64,000 nt of DNA from Paenibacillus sp. GP183 (GCF_900104695.1 NZ_FNSW01000001.1:4396001-4460000), one strand, 5' to 3'; positions 1 through 8,886 are shown, counted from the first letter of the stretch. The notes: generated by a model not told the origin, from the letters alone. Numbers and translations: made by a program.

Positions 1-2
1 TT

Positions 3-383
3 CATCCTTTTTCAGATGTAAATGCGTATTTTTTTCCGGCTCCAAATGGACGAGCTGTCACCCACAATAATGTGTACAAGAACTTCCGAAATTTCCTCTG
101 GAAGGCTCGAATTTCTCACGGCGGATGGGGAAAAGGACCTCGCATTCACGACTTCCGCCATACCTTTGCCGTCCATTGCCTTCGACGTTGGGTTCTGGAA
201 GGTAAAGATCTAACAGCTTATCTACCTATTCTAAAAACATATTTAGGACACCATTCGTTTAGTGATACATCCCAATACCTGAGACTTACTGCGGAACTTT
301 ACCCGGATATTACGGCAAAAGTGGAGCAGGCTTTCGGTCACGTCATCCCCGCTATGGGAGGAGATGGCCTTGAAACCAACTGA
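3..383 (+). CDS. Tyrosine recombinase, C-terminal part (cut by window edge)
   Basis: The frame is open from the first bases of the window, so the N-terminus lies outside. The visible part is the catalytic half of a tyrosine site-specific recombinase: a box-II HDFRHTFAVH motif, the LGHHS histidine motif, and a following Tyr (SQYLRL) in the nucleophile position. It overlaps the next recombinase gene by 20 bp, so the two are translated together. Two overlapping recombinases in tandem resemble recombinase-in-trio (RIT) or Tn554-type modules, which would need another recombinase upstream of the window. The family call is secure; the element type is inferred. Confidence 0.85.
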   Translation, partial: HPFSDVNAYFFPAPNGRAVTHNNVYKNFRNFLWKARISHGGWGKGPRIHDFRHTFAVHCLRRWVLEGKDLTAYLPILKTYLGHHSFSDTSQYLRLTAELYPDITAKVEQAFGHVIPAMGGDGLETN

Positions 384-1380
384 CCTTGCCAAGGCGTTAT
401 CCCAATATTTATCTGCTTACCTTCCAGGACAGCGCAACGTTAGTCCCAACACCATTTCATCCTACCGAGACACTTTTAAACTGTTCCTTACTTACTGCAA
501 ACAAGAAAAAGGTCTGACTATTGAGAGGCTCGGGCTTTCGCAGATAGATGAATCACTGGTACTCGCCTTTTTGAAGTGGCTTGAAGAGGTTAGAAACAAC
601 GGCATATCTACGCGGAACCAGCGCTTGGCATGCATTCATGCATTTTTCCGTTATGTGCAGACGGAACATCCTGTCGGTTTGCTCAACTACCAGAAAATCC
701 TTGCCATTCCAATGAAAAAGGCGCCAAAGCCGACGGTGAACCATCTTACTCCCGATTCGTTACAACTAATACTCGCACAGCCCGATCTTTCTACATCTGG
801 AGGGCGCCGTGATGCGACGTTGTTATCCGTCTTGTACGATACTGGGGCCAGGGTGCAAGAATTAGTTGATCTACGTGTCCGTGACGTTCGCTTAGACCCG
901 CCTCCGGTTCTAAGCCTTACTGGTAAAGGTCGAAAAACTAGACATGTCCCACTCATGTCTAACACGGAGGCCGTACTCAGGCAGTTTATGACAGAGGCCC
1001 GCTTGCTTCAAATTGGCATGCAAGATCGGCCTCTTTTTTGTAACCGACAGCATGGGAAGATGACACGGGAAGGCGTTGCATTTATCTTGGATAAATATGT
1101 TGCCCGTGCTCGTGCTGTTTCTTCAGCCATTCCGGACAAAGTAACTCCACATGTACTGAGACATACAAAAGCAATGCATTTATTACAGGCCGGTGTTAAT
1201 TTGATCTACATACGGGATCTGTTAGGGCATGTTGACATTACCACGACGGAGGTTTACGCTCGGGCGGATACAGAGTTGAAACGAAAAGCGTTGGAGCAGG
1301 CCTACCCTAACATGGTTTCAGAAGGACTGCCGCAATGGAACCAAGATGAAGATCTCATTGCGTGGCTGACCAGTCTCTAA
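364..1380 (+). CDS. Tyrosine recombinase / integrase, second of a tandem
   Basis: A full-length 338-aa integrase. It has an N-terminal SAM-like DNA-binding part (about residues 15-110) and a catalytic domain (about 125-310). Visible catalytic elements are Arg in DTGARVQEL, Lys in GKGRKTRH, HVLRHTKA, LGHVD and the Tyr in TTTEVYARAD. The ATG at 364 abuts a GGAGGAG site with no spacer, so TTG at 370, with a 6-nt spacer, is the better-placed start and would shorten the protein by two residues. It lies downstream of another recombinase and just before a perfect 16-bp dyad that could be its recombination site. Confidence 0.88.
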   Translation: MALKPTDLAKALSQYLSAYLPGQRNVSPNTISSYRDTFKLFLTYCKQEKGLTIERLGLSQIDESLVLAFLKWLEEVRNNGISTRNQRLACIHAFFRYVQTEHPVGLLNYQKILAIPMKKAPKPTVNHLTPDSLQLILAQPDLSTSGGRRDATLLSVLYDTGARVQELVDLRVRDVRLDPPPVLSLTGKGRKTRHVPLMSNTEAVLRQFMTEARLLQIGMQDRPLFCNRQHGKMTREGVAFILDKYVARARAVSSAIPDKVTPHVLRHTKAMHLLQAGVNLIYIRDLLGHVDITTTEVYARADTELKRKALEQAYPNMVSEGLPQWNQDEDLIAWLTSL

Positions 1381-1390
1381 CTTGAACAGA

Positions 1391-1460
1391 TATTATGCAA
1401 AGTAAAACTAGCTACAATCCTGATGAATATTGGGTTTGTAGCGATTTACTTTGCATAATA
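1391..1460. repeat. Perfect 16-bp inverted repeat behind the recombinases
   Basis: The arms TATTATGCAAAGTAAA (1391-1406) and its exact complement (1445-1460) flank a 38-nt centre. The centre has a second pair, GCTACAA (1411-1417) and TTGTAGC. No T-run follows, so it is not a typical terminator. A dyad at the end of a tyrosine recombinase module is a plausible recombinase binding and crossover site or element end. Confidence 0.7.
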
Positions 1461-1475
1461 CTTTACTTCTCATAA

Positions 1476-2168
1476 GGTGGTCCGTTAAGTCCGCTGTTTT
1501 CCAACATTGTGCTGGATGAACTAGACCAAGAACTAGAGAAGCGTGGACTCCGCTTCGTCCGCTATGCGGACGACTGCAACATCTACGTAAAGACCCAAAG
1601 AGCAGGCGAACGAGTGAAGGCGACTGTGACCAAATTCATTGAGAGCAAGCTCAAACTTAAGGTAAACCAAGCGAAAAGTGCGATAGACCGTCCGTGGAAA
1701 CGAAAGTTTCTTGGATTTAGTTTTAGCGTGAACGAACAGCCAAAAGTAAGAATTGCCAAGCAATCCTTACAGAAAGCTAAGGCCAAAATCCGAGAGATTA
1801 CCTCTCGGAAGAAGCCAATGAAGATGGAGGAGCGGATTAAAGAGCTGAACCAATACCTTATCGGATGGTGCGGCTATTTCTCGCTCGCAGATACGCCAAG
1901 TATTTTTATGGATATGGACAAGTGGATTCGAAGAAGGCTACGTATGTGTCTTTGGAAGCAATGGAAGTTACCTAAGACCAAAGTAAAAAGGCTTGTATCC
2001 TTGGGGATTCCTAAGGACAAAGCCTTTGAATGGGGAAATACCCGTAAAGGGTATTGGCGCGTTGCAGGAAGTCCGATTTTAAGCCGAGCGTTGGACAACT
2101 ATTATTGGAAATCCAATGGTCTGAAGAGCTTGACGGACAGATACAACTACTTACGGAATATTTCATGA
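1476..2168 (+). pseudogene. ltrA: Group II intron reverse transcriptase/maturase, 5'-truncated
   Basis: The frame resumes at GGPLSPLFSNIVLDELD, the LtrA-type RT segment normally preceded by PQ; here the Gln position is a TAA stop (1473). The RT active-site motif YADD follows, then FLGFSF and the maturase X domain with LNQYLIGWCGYF. About the first 200-250 residues of a normal ~450-aa protein are absent. The remaining frame is intact to the stop at 2168. A GTG at 1509 could start a fragment, but half an RT domain is not expected to be active. Confidence 0.85.
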
Positions 2169-2238
2169 ACCGCCGTATACCGAACGGTACGTACGGTGGT
2201 GTGAGAGGTCGGGGGTTAGTCACCCCCTCCTACTCGAT
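2167..2238 (+). ncRNA. Group II intron domains V and VI
   Basis: Directly after the RT stop comes a hairpin sequence (AACCGCCGTATACC ... GGTACGTACGGTGGT) of the domain V type. A second stem (GGGGGTTAGTCACCCCC) follows, with a bulged-A branch region TACTCGAT as in domain VI. The intron's 3' boundary is placed near 2238 by similarity to known bacterial introns; this is from memory, not from folding. Confidence 0.6.
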
Positions 2239-2245
2239 TTGATTT

Positions 2246-2265
2246 GAAAGTATAAGTTTTTCTAA
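2246..2265 (+). repeat. 20-bp dispersed repeat, copy 1
   Basis: GAAAGTATAAGTTTTTCTAA occurs here just after the intron end, and again exactly at 38992-39011 behind the poly-HAMP kinase gene. It appears to be the edge of a longer intergenic repeat family. Confidence 0.6.
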
Positions 2266-2354
2266 TTTTTGCGCAATGTATCCACATATTCTTATTTCCT
2301 GCCCCCTGCCGGAATGTTATAATAATCAAAATGGAATGTGAAGCGGGAGTAGCT

Positions 2355-3770
2355 ATGAATACATTCAATGACGATGATTTATCGCCAGTGGAATCAGATA
2401 AAGATGGACTTACGGAACTGGATATGGATGAACATAATCAGCAAGGCTTGGCAGTGATGCTGGGCAGTATGCAGTGTCGACTGCTGATTGTCGACGACGA
2501 TCATGTGCTTCGTTCTTATTTGAAGCGACGCTTGCAGCTGGATGGTTGTATGGTGGACGACGCTCCCGATATAGAAACAGCCAAGCGAAGGCTCCATGAG
2601 CAGACCTATGATCTGATCATGCTTGATTTAAAGCTGTATCCGCAACCGGGATACGACCTGTTTGAATATTTAAAGGAAGACCCTACCTTGAAATGGATTC
2701 CCTTGATCGTGCTTTCGGGCAGTAAAGATTTGAACGATAAGGTTCGCTGCTTCAAACTGGGTGCCGACGATTATGTAACCAAACCTTTTCAATATGAAGA
2801 GCTTGCCGCTCGTATTTACAGTCTGTTGAAGAGAAGCCGTAACTTCGAGCAATTGGCTTTTCGAGACCCGCTTACAGGAGCTAATAACAGAAGGTATTTC
2901 GATCATCAAATCGGCTTGGAGCTTCAGCGAATTGAACGCTCCTCGGTACCCATTTCACTTGTGTTTATTGATATTGACATGTTTAAGTACATTAATGATA
3001 CTTATGGCCATCATGTTGGTGATTTGGTGCTGCAAGGGCTCTCGCATATGCTGCAGATGAACATTCGCACAACGGATCTCTTGGCCCGTTTTGGAGGAGA
3101 AGAATTCATTATTGTTCTGCCAGGCAGCACGGAGGAACAGGGGGTGCGTTCGATCCAAATGATTCTGGATCAAGCGAAAAGCCAGCCTGTTGCCCAATAT
3201 GATGGACAGGCCTTTTCCGTAACATTTTCCGCCGGTGTTGCCCAGTGGCAGCCTGGTATGCCAATCAAGGAGTGGCTTCGTCTCGCGGATACCGCCATGT
3301 ACCAAGCCAAGCAGCAGGGCCGAAACAGAGTGCTTGGAGCGCATAATAGCAATGCCCAAAAAGGCAATAAAGATATATATATCATACCCGTACAAGATCA
3401 GAAGAAAAAGCTGCTCCTGGTAGATGACGATTTAATATTAAGATCTATTGTTGTTTCACAGCTTGAGCATTTGCCAATCGAAATTATTCAGGCTTCAGAT
3501 GGTGAGGAAGCCTTCCAAATCTTAAGGGAAGTTCAGATTGATATATGCATTCTCGACAGCGTCATGCCGAAGATGAATGGACTCAGCTTGATGGCCATAT
3601 TGAAATCGGATCCACAGTACTCACAGCAGGGAATGAAGATCCTTATGCTATCCGGCAAACAGAGAGAGGATGACATCGTAAGGGGCTTCAAGCTTGGAGC
3701 TGATGATTACATGACCAAACCCTTCTCATTGGTCGAGCTGGAGATGAGGGTACAAAAAATGCTGAAATAG
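2355..3770 (+). CDS. REC-GGDEF-REC diguanylate cyclase response regulator
   Basis: A 471-aa cytoplasmic signalling protein predicted to make cyclic di-GMP from two GTP. Domains: receiver 1 (about 43-160, acceptor Asp in IMLDLK near residue 91, TKPF lysine); GGDEF domain (about 170-330) with an intact GGEEF active loop at 247-251 and an RxxD inhibitory site (RTTD) five residues upstream; receiver 2 (about 350-471) with LLLVDDD and ILDSVMP. The start at 2355 is chosen because GCGGGAG precedes it; an in-frame ATG at 2331 has no good site. A receiver on both sides of GGDEF suggests phosphorelay control by more than one kinase. A c-di-GMP riboswitch lies 7 kb downstream. Confidence 0.92.
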   Translation: MNTFNDDDLSPVESDKDGLTELDMDEHNQQGLAVMLGSMQCRLLIVDDDHVLRSYLKRRLQLDGCMVDDAPDIETAKRRLHEQTYDLIMLDLKLYPQPGYDLFEYLKEDPTLKWIPLIVLSGSKDLNDKVRCFKLGADDYVTKPFQYEELAARIYSLLKRSRNFEQLAFRDPLTGANNRRYFDHQIGLELQRIERSSVPISLVFIDIDMFKYINDTYGHHVGDLVLQGLSHMLQMNIRTTDLLARFGGEEFIIVLPGSTEEQGVRSIQMILDQAKSQPVAQYDGQAFSVTFSAGVAQWQPGMPIKEWLRLADTAMYQAKQQGRNRVLGAHNSNAQKGNKDIYIIPVQDQKKKLLLVDDDLILRSIVVSQLEHLPIEIIQASDGEEAFQILREVQIDICILDSVMPKMNGLSLMAILKSDPQYSQQGMKILMLSGKQREDDIVRGFKLGADDYMTKPFSLVELEMRVQKMLK

Positions 3771-3890
3771 AGAAAAGGGGTGGGCTTATGTCCATCCCTC
3801 TTTTGCTTTAAGTAAGGTTAGTTTGCTAAAATCAGATGTGAACCTAATTGGAATTATGATCCGTTGTTACATATAGGAGGTACTAATTTT

Positions 3891-4295
3891 ATGGCTGCGA
3901 AATATTTTACTTTAGCGGAAGCGAATGAGCTGATACCTGTCGTTGATCAAATCTTGCGAGCTCTGCAGTTATTGAAACGCAAATTTGAGGTCAAGCATCT
4001 CGAGCTGAAGAAACTTAAGGAGTTCAGCTATACGACAGAAAGCGGGCTCGATAGCGACCATTTTTTCACTTTGGAGGCAGAGCTGGAATTTTTACAAATT
4101 GAAGCCAAAAATCATATACAAAGCTTTCAGATGAAAGGTATTGAGCTGAAAGATATCGATATTGGACTCGTCGATTTTCCTGCTGTGCTTGAGGATCAAG
4201 AGGTGCTTCTGTGCTGGCGGCAGGGGGAAGCCAAAATCGAGTATTACCATACCCGTTACGATGGCTTTGCCGGGCGAAAACCGATTTCAGAATAA
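3891..4295 (+). CDS. DUF2203 family protein
   Basis: 134 aa, opening with the typical AAKYFTLAEANELIPVV. It is largely helical and charged, with heptad-like stretches at about 20-85, and ends with GLVDFPAVLEDQEVLLCWRQGE and a Tyr-rich YYHTRYDGFAGRKPI segment, all features of DUF2203. No enzymatic function is known for the family. ATAGGAGGT 10 nt upstream fixes the ATG at 3891. The copC/D gene follows by 22 nt on the same strand, so the two may be cotranscribed. Confidence 0.85.
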   Translation: MAAKYFTLAEANELIPVVDQILRALQLLKRKFEVKHLELKKLKEFSYTTESGLDSDHFFTLEAELEFLQIEAKNHIQSFQMKGIELKDIDIGLVDFPAVLEDQEVLLCWRQGEAKIEYYHTRYDGFAGRKPISE

Positions 4296-4317
4296 GTGCC
4301 TCTTGAGGAGCAAACTA

Positions 4318-5964
4318 ATGTCCATGTATAGATACAAAAAGCTGATGCCCCTGATTATCATGCTTGTTTTACTTACAGCGGCTTCAGGCCTGTTCGCTCA
4401 AACGGTTTCGGCACATGCATCCTTGATTCATGCTAATCCGCCTGCGAACAGTCATTTAAAGGAATCTCCGAGCCTGATCTCCTTTACGTTCAATGAACGC
4501 TTGGATGAGGGGCTTTTTTACATCAAGCTGTTTGACCAAAAGGGATCTGAAATCGCCAAGCAAAAAGCGGTCATGAATCCGGATCATACGGGAATCGAGC
4601 TTCAGATACCGAAGCTGCCTGATGGCATCTACGTCATCAGCTATCACGTCATCTCGGCAGACGGCCATCCCGTCGGCGGCAGTTATCCCATGACGATCGG
4701 CAACCCGCCATTGTCGGACACTTCTCCCAATCTCTCCGCTCCTTCGGTGCACAATCACGGGGATCTGTCCTCAGCCAATGCCACCATCGTTGTGCAGTAT
4801 GTTTCCAGGGGCTTTTGGTATTTCTCCGTTCTTGCTTTGGCAGGCTGGATTCTTTGGCTGAGGCTCCCTGGTTCGGGCGGCGCAGCAGCAAGGCTAGCAC
4901 TTTCTTCGTGGACAAGGAATTTACAGCGAGTACATTTTATTGCTCTGCTCATTTTTATTTTCACCCACATGGAAGATTTGCTCGGGCATGATGGAGCAGT
5001 AGGAGGCTCCCAGATCGCTCAGCTCTTTACCTCAACAGGCGTTGGACTAAGCTGGACAGGACTTCTCGTACTTTCGCTCGCTGGTTTTGCATTGCTGCAA
5101 AGATGGCTGTGGGCTGATGCACTATGGGTCATCGCTTTATTGGCTGTGAAAAGTGGCACCGGCCATGCCGCAGCTTTCCCTCCTCAAAGCCTAACCGTGG
5201 CGCTGGACTTTATTCATTTGGCAGCCGCTGCGCTTTGGGTAGGGGGACTCGTGCTGCTGGCGGCACTTCTCCTGCAAAAAAAGGAAGAGGGAATCGGCAC
5301 CTTCCTTCAAGCCTTTTCCAAAATGGCGCTGATCTCTATTGTCGTGCTGACGCTTACCGGTTCTGCGACCATCCTGCTCTTTCTGCCCAATCTGCAATAT
5401 TTGTTATATACCCTCTGGGGCCAATTATTGCTCGTGAAAATAGGGCTGGTGGTCTTGATCATCCTCACAGGCATTTTCTTGCGCAGCGCGATGAGGCATA
5501 AGCGGGAACAACAATTCCAACGCTTGTTCAAGCTTGATTTCAGCTTGATGCTGATCATTATCGGGATTGTCGGTTTTATCACATACTTGGCGCCAATTCC
5601 GGCTAATGAGCCGTTAAATTGGCATGTGATGGGAGAAACCGTCCACATGTCAGCCGACATTACCCCTAATATACAAGGCGTTAACAGCTTCACTGTAAAG
5701 GTCTGGATGCCGGAAAAAACAGGGAAGCCGAAGCAGGTACAAATGATTTTACATTATGAAAATGATAAAAAAATAGCTCCTATTGAGGTTCCGCTGGCAC
5801 CCTATTCCGACCAGACCGTAGAAGAATCGTACGGATTTGTCAAGACCAGCTATAAGGCGGAAGGAGCTTATCTGCCATTTAAAGGGGCATGGTTGCTGGA
5901 AGTAAGGGTAATGGACCCTGAAGATAATGAGAAGGTATATAGAAAGGATTTTATGGTGTATTGA
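4318..5964 (+). CDS. ycnJ: CopC-CopD fusion, copper uptake/resistance membrane protein
   Basis: 548 aa. A signal peptide (about 1-31, cleavage near VSAHA) leaves a mature N-terminus beginning with His, as in copper-binding CopC. The CopC beta-sandwich (about 32-130) includes HASLIHANPPANS and VISADGHPVGGSYPMTI. A CopD-like region of about eight membrane segments (about 160-430) and an extracellular C-terminal domain follow. The layout matches Bacillus YcnJ, which imports copper under limitation. Start chosen from TTGAGGAG upstream of ATG 4318; another ATG lies two codons on. The metal specificity is from the family. Confidence 0.88.
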   Translation: MSMYRYKKLMPLIIMLVLLTAASGLFAQTVSAHASLIHANPPANSHLKESPSLISFTFNERLDEGLFYIKLFDQKGSEIAKQKAVMNPDHTGIELQIPKLPDGIYVISYHVISADGHPVGGSYPMTIGNPPLSDTSPNLSAPSVHNHGDLSSANATIVVQYVSRGFWYFSVLALAGWILWLRLPGSGGAAARLALSSWTRNLQRVHFIALLIFIFTHMEDLLGHDGAVGGSQIAQLFTSTGVGLSWTGLLVLSLAGFALLQRWLWADALWVIALLAVKSGTGHAAAFPPQSLTVALDFIHLAAAALWVGGLVLLAALLLQKKEEGIGTFLQAFSKMALISIVVLTLTGSATILLFLPNLQYLLYTLWGQLLLVKIGLVVLIILTGIFLRSAMRHKREQQFQRLFKLDFSLMLIIIGIVGFITYLAPIPANEPLNWHVMGETVHMSADITPNIQGVNSFTVKVWMPEKTGKPKQVQMILHYENDKKIAPIEVPLAPYSDQTVEESYGFVKTSYKAEGAYLPFKGAWLLEVRVMDPEDNEKVYRKDFMVY

Positions 5965-5983
5965 GCTGCTCTTGACCGACAAA

Positions 5984-6005
5984 ACAGGGCGGATATCCGC
6001 CCTGT
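5984..6005. terminator. Bidirectional terminator between convergent genes
   Basis: A perfect 22-nt palindrome (arms ACAGGGCGGAT and its complement) sits between the stop of copC/D and the stop of the minus-strand CDF gene. On the minus strand it is followed by TTTTG; on the plus strand the U-tract is weak. Confidence 0.65.
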
Positions 6006-6046
6006 TCGATATGTTGTTTGCTCTATCTCAAGTTGTTTGGCATGCT

Positions 6047-6937
6047 TCACTCTGTCTTCACTTGGGGTTCAACGTGCACGTGAACGTAGTTGATTTTATG
6101 CTTTTTCTGCATTCTATCCTCCACTTTGTCGCTGATCTCATGGCCTTCGGCAATACTGAGCTCATCATTCACATGGATCGTGACATCAATCAATACTTGA
6201 TTGCCGTGCACCCTCGCTTTAATGTCTCCGATGGATTCCACACCCTGTATTTTCTCGATGGTCGATTTGAAAACATCCAGCTTACCTTCATCAAAGCCAT
6301 CCGTCAGGGCATGGGTTGAATCCCAAAATATGCCCCAAGCCGTCTTGCAAATGAGTACTCCCACCAATAATGCAGCGAGCGGGTCGAGCCATGGCAAACC
6401 CCAGCCTGCGCCAAGAATTCCAGCACATGCGCCTATGCTGACCCAAGCATCAGAGCGATTGTCTTTAGCTGCAGCCAGAATGGACGGGCTGTTTACCTCC
6501 TTGGAAAGCCTGACGTTATAGCGATACACGACCAGCATGATCGCAGCAGAAAATAGTGCTGTCCAAGCAGCAATTTGGTCTGGGACGACGATATCTTGGT
6601 GCAGAATTTTTGTTCCCGCTGCAAACAAAACTTGAATACCCACAGCGGCCATGATAAAAGCGGCTATTAACGATGCAATAGTTTCAGCGCGAAAATGTCC
6701 ATAAGGATGATCGCGATCAGGCGGTTTGCGAGAAATTCGCAGACCTATCAGAACCGCAATGTTTGCCAAGATATCTGTCATATTGTTAAAACCGTCGGCG
6801 GTGAGTGCGTCGGAATGGTAGGCATAGCCGATCATAATCTTTGCCGCGGATAAAATGACATAAACGGATATACTGAGCCAGGCTCCTTTTTCCGCATGCT
6901 TTAAATTCTCGTAAACTTCCAAAGCGGAAACCCCCAT
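6047..6937 (-). CDS. Cation diffusion facilitator exporter, Mn-type metal site
   Basis: 296 aa with six predicted membrane helices, then a cytoplasmic CDF dimerisation domain (about 215-296, with HVHVEPQ at the end). Instead of the usual DxxxD/HxxxD zinc site, the helix II motif is N51xxxD55 (NNMTD) and helix V is D159xxxD163 (DNRSD). An Asn-Asp-Asp-Asp set is characteristic of manganese-exporting members such as MntE and MneP, so Mn(II) efflux is the best guess. Convergent with copC/D. An alternative start is not excluded because the ribosome site is poor. Confidence 0.85.
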   Translation of the reverse strand: MGVSALEVYENLKHAEKGAWLSISVYVILSAAKIMIGYAYHSDALTADGFNNMTDILANIAVLIGLRISRKPPDRDHPYGHFRAETIASLIAAFIMAAVGIQVLFAAGTKILHQDIVVPDQIAAWTALFSAAIMLVVYRYNVRLSKEVNSPSILAAAKDNRSDAWVSIGACAGILGAGWGLPWLDPLAALLVGVLICKTAWGIFWDSTHALTDGFDEGKLDVFKSTIEKIQGVESIGDIKARVHGNQVLIDVTIHVNDELSIAEGHEISDKVEDRMQKKHKINYVHVHVEPQVKTE

Positions 6938-7060
6938 CCGTTTTATGACCCTATAGGAACAGTGTAACGGATGGAGTTTGTGTGGGTCTAGAGAAACAGT
7001 TTTGTCCCTTCCCCTAAAAATGGCGGGTAGAAAACTAAGTTGGATGCGTTAAACTTTTTC

Positions 7061-7987
7061 TCAATCTTTCCAATCCTGCGGATGGTTAGTACTTACGAGA
7101 TCTACGGAGCTGGCATTAATGGTCACCTGATCTGCATTTTTACAGCCTGGAATAACGGCAGTTACCGCAGGATGCTTGAGGCACCATGCCAGCGCCCATT
7201 TGGCCATATCCATACCTTGTGGAACCTCTTGCTGCTCGATACGCTCGACCTCTTGCAGCTTCTGCAAGGTGGCTTCACGATCATGTCTATGGCGTACATC
7301 CGTTTCGTCGAAAACAGCCCCCGGTTTGTATTTGCCGCTTAAGTACCCGCTGGCTAGAGGCACACGGGCAAGCACGCCCAGATCCTGCTCTATGCAGGTA
7401 GGAAATACACGCTCCTCAGGAGCTCGGTCAAGACGGTTGTATACCACTTGAATCGCTTGTGAGTTGACTTTAGAGGAAGCTTCCGTCTGATGAATATTAT
7501 CGTTCTTGCCGATAGACGTGCCCAGATGGCGAATTTTGCCCGCCTCCACCTGCTTGTTCAATACGTTCCACATTTCATCGTTGTCGAAGGCTTCATCTGG
7601 ACCTGAATGGAATTGATATAGATCGATATAGTCGGTTTTGAGCGCCAGAAGCGATGCTTCCAGCTGTTTTACTACCTCTTGCGGGGTCCATTCTTCCGTG
7701 CGCTTAAAACGCTCATGAAAGTGATGCCCGAACTTGGTGGCCAGCACCCAATCCTGACGGTTGTTTCTTTGCATATAGCTGCCAATGAAGGACTCGGAGA
7801 GGTGATCTCCATAGCATTCTGCTGTGTCAATGAGGTTGATGCCCAGGTCTTTCGCTTTATCGAGAATGGCATCCGCTTCTTTCTGTGAATAATCCAATCC
7901 CCACTCGCCCCCGAACTGCCAGGTGCCAATGCCAATGATGGATACTTTCAGTTCTGTTTTGCCTAATCTGCGGTATTTCAAAGTCAT
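7061..7987 (-). CDS. Aldo/keto reductase
   Basis: About 308 aa, a single TIM-barrel NAD(P)H-dependent oxidoreductase. Recognisable family elements are LGKTELKVSIIGIGTWQFGG at the N-terminus, DTAECYG (catalytic Asp and Tyr), LATKFG (Lys), YQFHSG (His) and, near the C-terminus, TAVIPGCKNADQV for the cofactor phosphate. The substrate cannot be read from the sequence. GAGGAG lies immediately before three possible starts (GTG 7990, ATG 7987, TTG 7981); ATG is listed, although TTG has the best spacing. Confidence 0.9.
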   Translation of the reverse strand: MTLKYRRLGKTELKVSIIGIGTWQFGGEWGLDYSQKEADAILDKAKDLGINLIDTAECYGDHLSESFIGSYMQRNNRQDWVLATKFGHHFHERFKRTEEWTPQEVVKQLEASLLALKTDYIDLYQFHSGPDEAFDNDEMWNVLNKQVEAGKIRHLGTSIGKNDNIHQTEASSKVNSQAIQVVYNRLDRAPEERVFPTCIEQDLGVLARVPLASGYLSGKYKPGAVFDETDVRHRHDREATLQKLQEVERIEQQEVPQGMDMAKWALAWCLKHPAVTAVIPGCKNADQVTINASSVDLVSTNHPQDWKD

Positions 7988-8156
7988 CACTCCTCAATTT
8001 TTGGGTACATCTTAATTAAACAGCTAATTCCATAGGCTTGTCAAAAGGTAAGGCAACCAGTTTTTATCTAGGATTAAGGTTCTCTGAAGTCAATTCGATT
8101 AAGATAAAAGCATGCTGGAGTACCGCGATGCAACCAAGATAAAGGAGATCAAAATA

Positions 8157-8681
8157 ATGAAAAAAATAATGGCAATTCTTAAAGAATGGGGACCCAGTCT
8201 CCTGATTGCCTTTGTCGTGACTTTCTTGTTCAACACATATGTAGCCCAAGCAATGATAGTTCCCACTGATTCGATGGTCCCGACCATCCAAATCAATGAC
8301 AGGCTTATCGTGGAAAAAGTAAAAGGTCTCAGCGATTTCAAATTCGGCGATATTGTCGTCTTCTGGCCGCCAATTGAAGGAAATACCGATCGTTATGTCA
8401 AACGGCTTATCGGGCTGCCAGGCGACACGATTGAAATCAAGGATGGCGCCTTATTCCGAAACGGGCAAAAAGTTAACGAGCCTTATGTTAAGGATAAAAT
8501 GACCTATACTTTCGCGAAAGTCACCGTTCCCGAGGGACACTATTTCTTCTTGGGCGATAACCGTAATATCAGTTATGATTCCCATATGTGGAAGCAAACA
8601 CCATTTGTTGCTGAAAAAGATATTATCGGTAAAGCCGTTCTGCGCTTCTTTCCATTTAACCATTTGGGAACCATGAATTAA
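8157..8681 (+). CDS. lepB: Type I signal peptidase
   Basis: 174 aa, membrane-anchored by one N-terminal segment (about 14-32). The catalytic dyad is visible: Ser39 in PTDSMVPT and Lys82 in YVKRLIGLPGD. Box E, FFLGDNRNISYDSH, is conserved, as in the small Gram-positive Sip proteins that cut signal peptides on the outer membrane face. Start chosen at the ATG after AAAGGAG, 9 nt away. Single gene, followed by tRNA genes with their own promoter. Confidence 0.93.
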   Translation: MKKIMAILKEWGPSLLIAFVVTFLFNTYVAQAMIVPTDSMVPTIQINDRLIVEKVKGLSDFKFGDIVVFWPPIEGNTDRYVKRLIGLPGDTIEIKDGALFRNGQKVNEPYVKDKMTYTFAKVTVPEGHYFFLGDNRNISYDSHMWKQTPFVAEKDIIGKAVLRFFPFNHLGTMN

Positions 8682-8738
8682 GGGCAGCGACTTCTAGCTC
8701 CAACATCTTCAGTCTGTAGAAAAGAGTCCAATTTGAAG

Positions 8739-8767
8739 TTGCAATTTCGTGTTCATCGTGATATATT
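8739..8767 (+). promoter_or_regulatory. Sigma-A type promoter of the tRNA pair
   Basis: TTGCAA (8739-8744), a 17-bp spacer, then TATATT (8762-8767), about 40 bp upstream of tRNA-Pro. Spacing and sequence fit a vegetative promoter. Confidence 0.6.
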
Positions 8768-8809
8768 AATTTTTGTCGCTGTTAGAGGACGAAGGTTTTA
8801 CAGCCTTTC

Positions 8810-8886
8810 CGGGACGTAGCTCAGCTTGGTAGAGCACCTGCTTTGGGAGCAGGGGGTCGCATGTTCAAATCGTGTCGTCCCGACCA
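8810..8886 (+). tRNA. tRNA-Pro (UGG)
   Basis: 77 nt with encoded CCA. The acceptor CGGGACG pairs with CGTCCCG, the anticodon loop is TTTGGGA (UGG), and the T-loop is TTCAAAT. Confidence 0.95.

Larger units (their letters stand above)
1476..2238 (+). mobile_element. 3' remnant of a group II intron
   Basis: Only the 3' part of a bacterial group II intron is present: the second half of its reverse transcriptase followed by domains V and VI, ending near CTCGAT. The 5' ribozyme domains and the first half of the protein are missing. The break lies 15 bp after the recombinase-linked dyad, so recombination or integration at that site may have removed the rest. The remnant cannot move or splice by itself. 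Confidence 0.75.

Noticed and set aside
5124-5501. Frame inside copC/D
   Set aside because: Out-of-frame shadow of the CopD membrane region.
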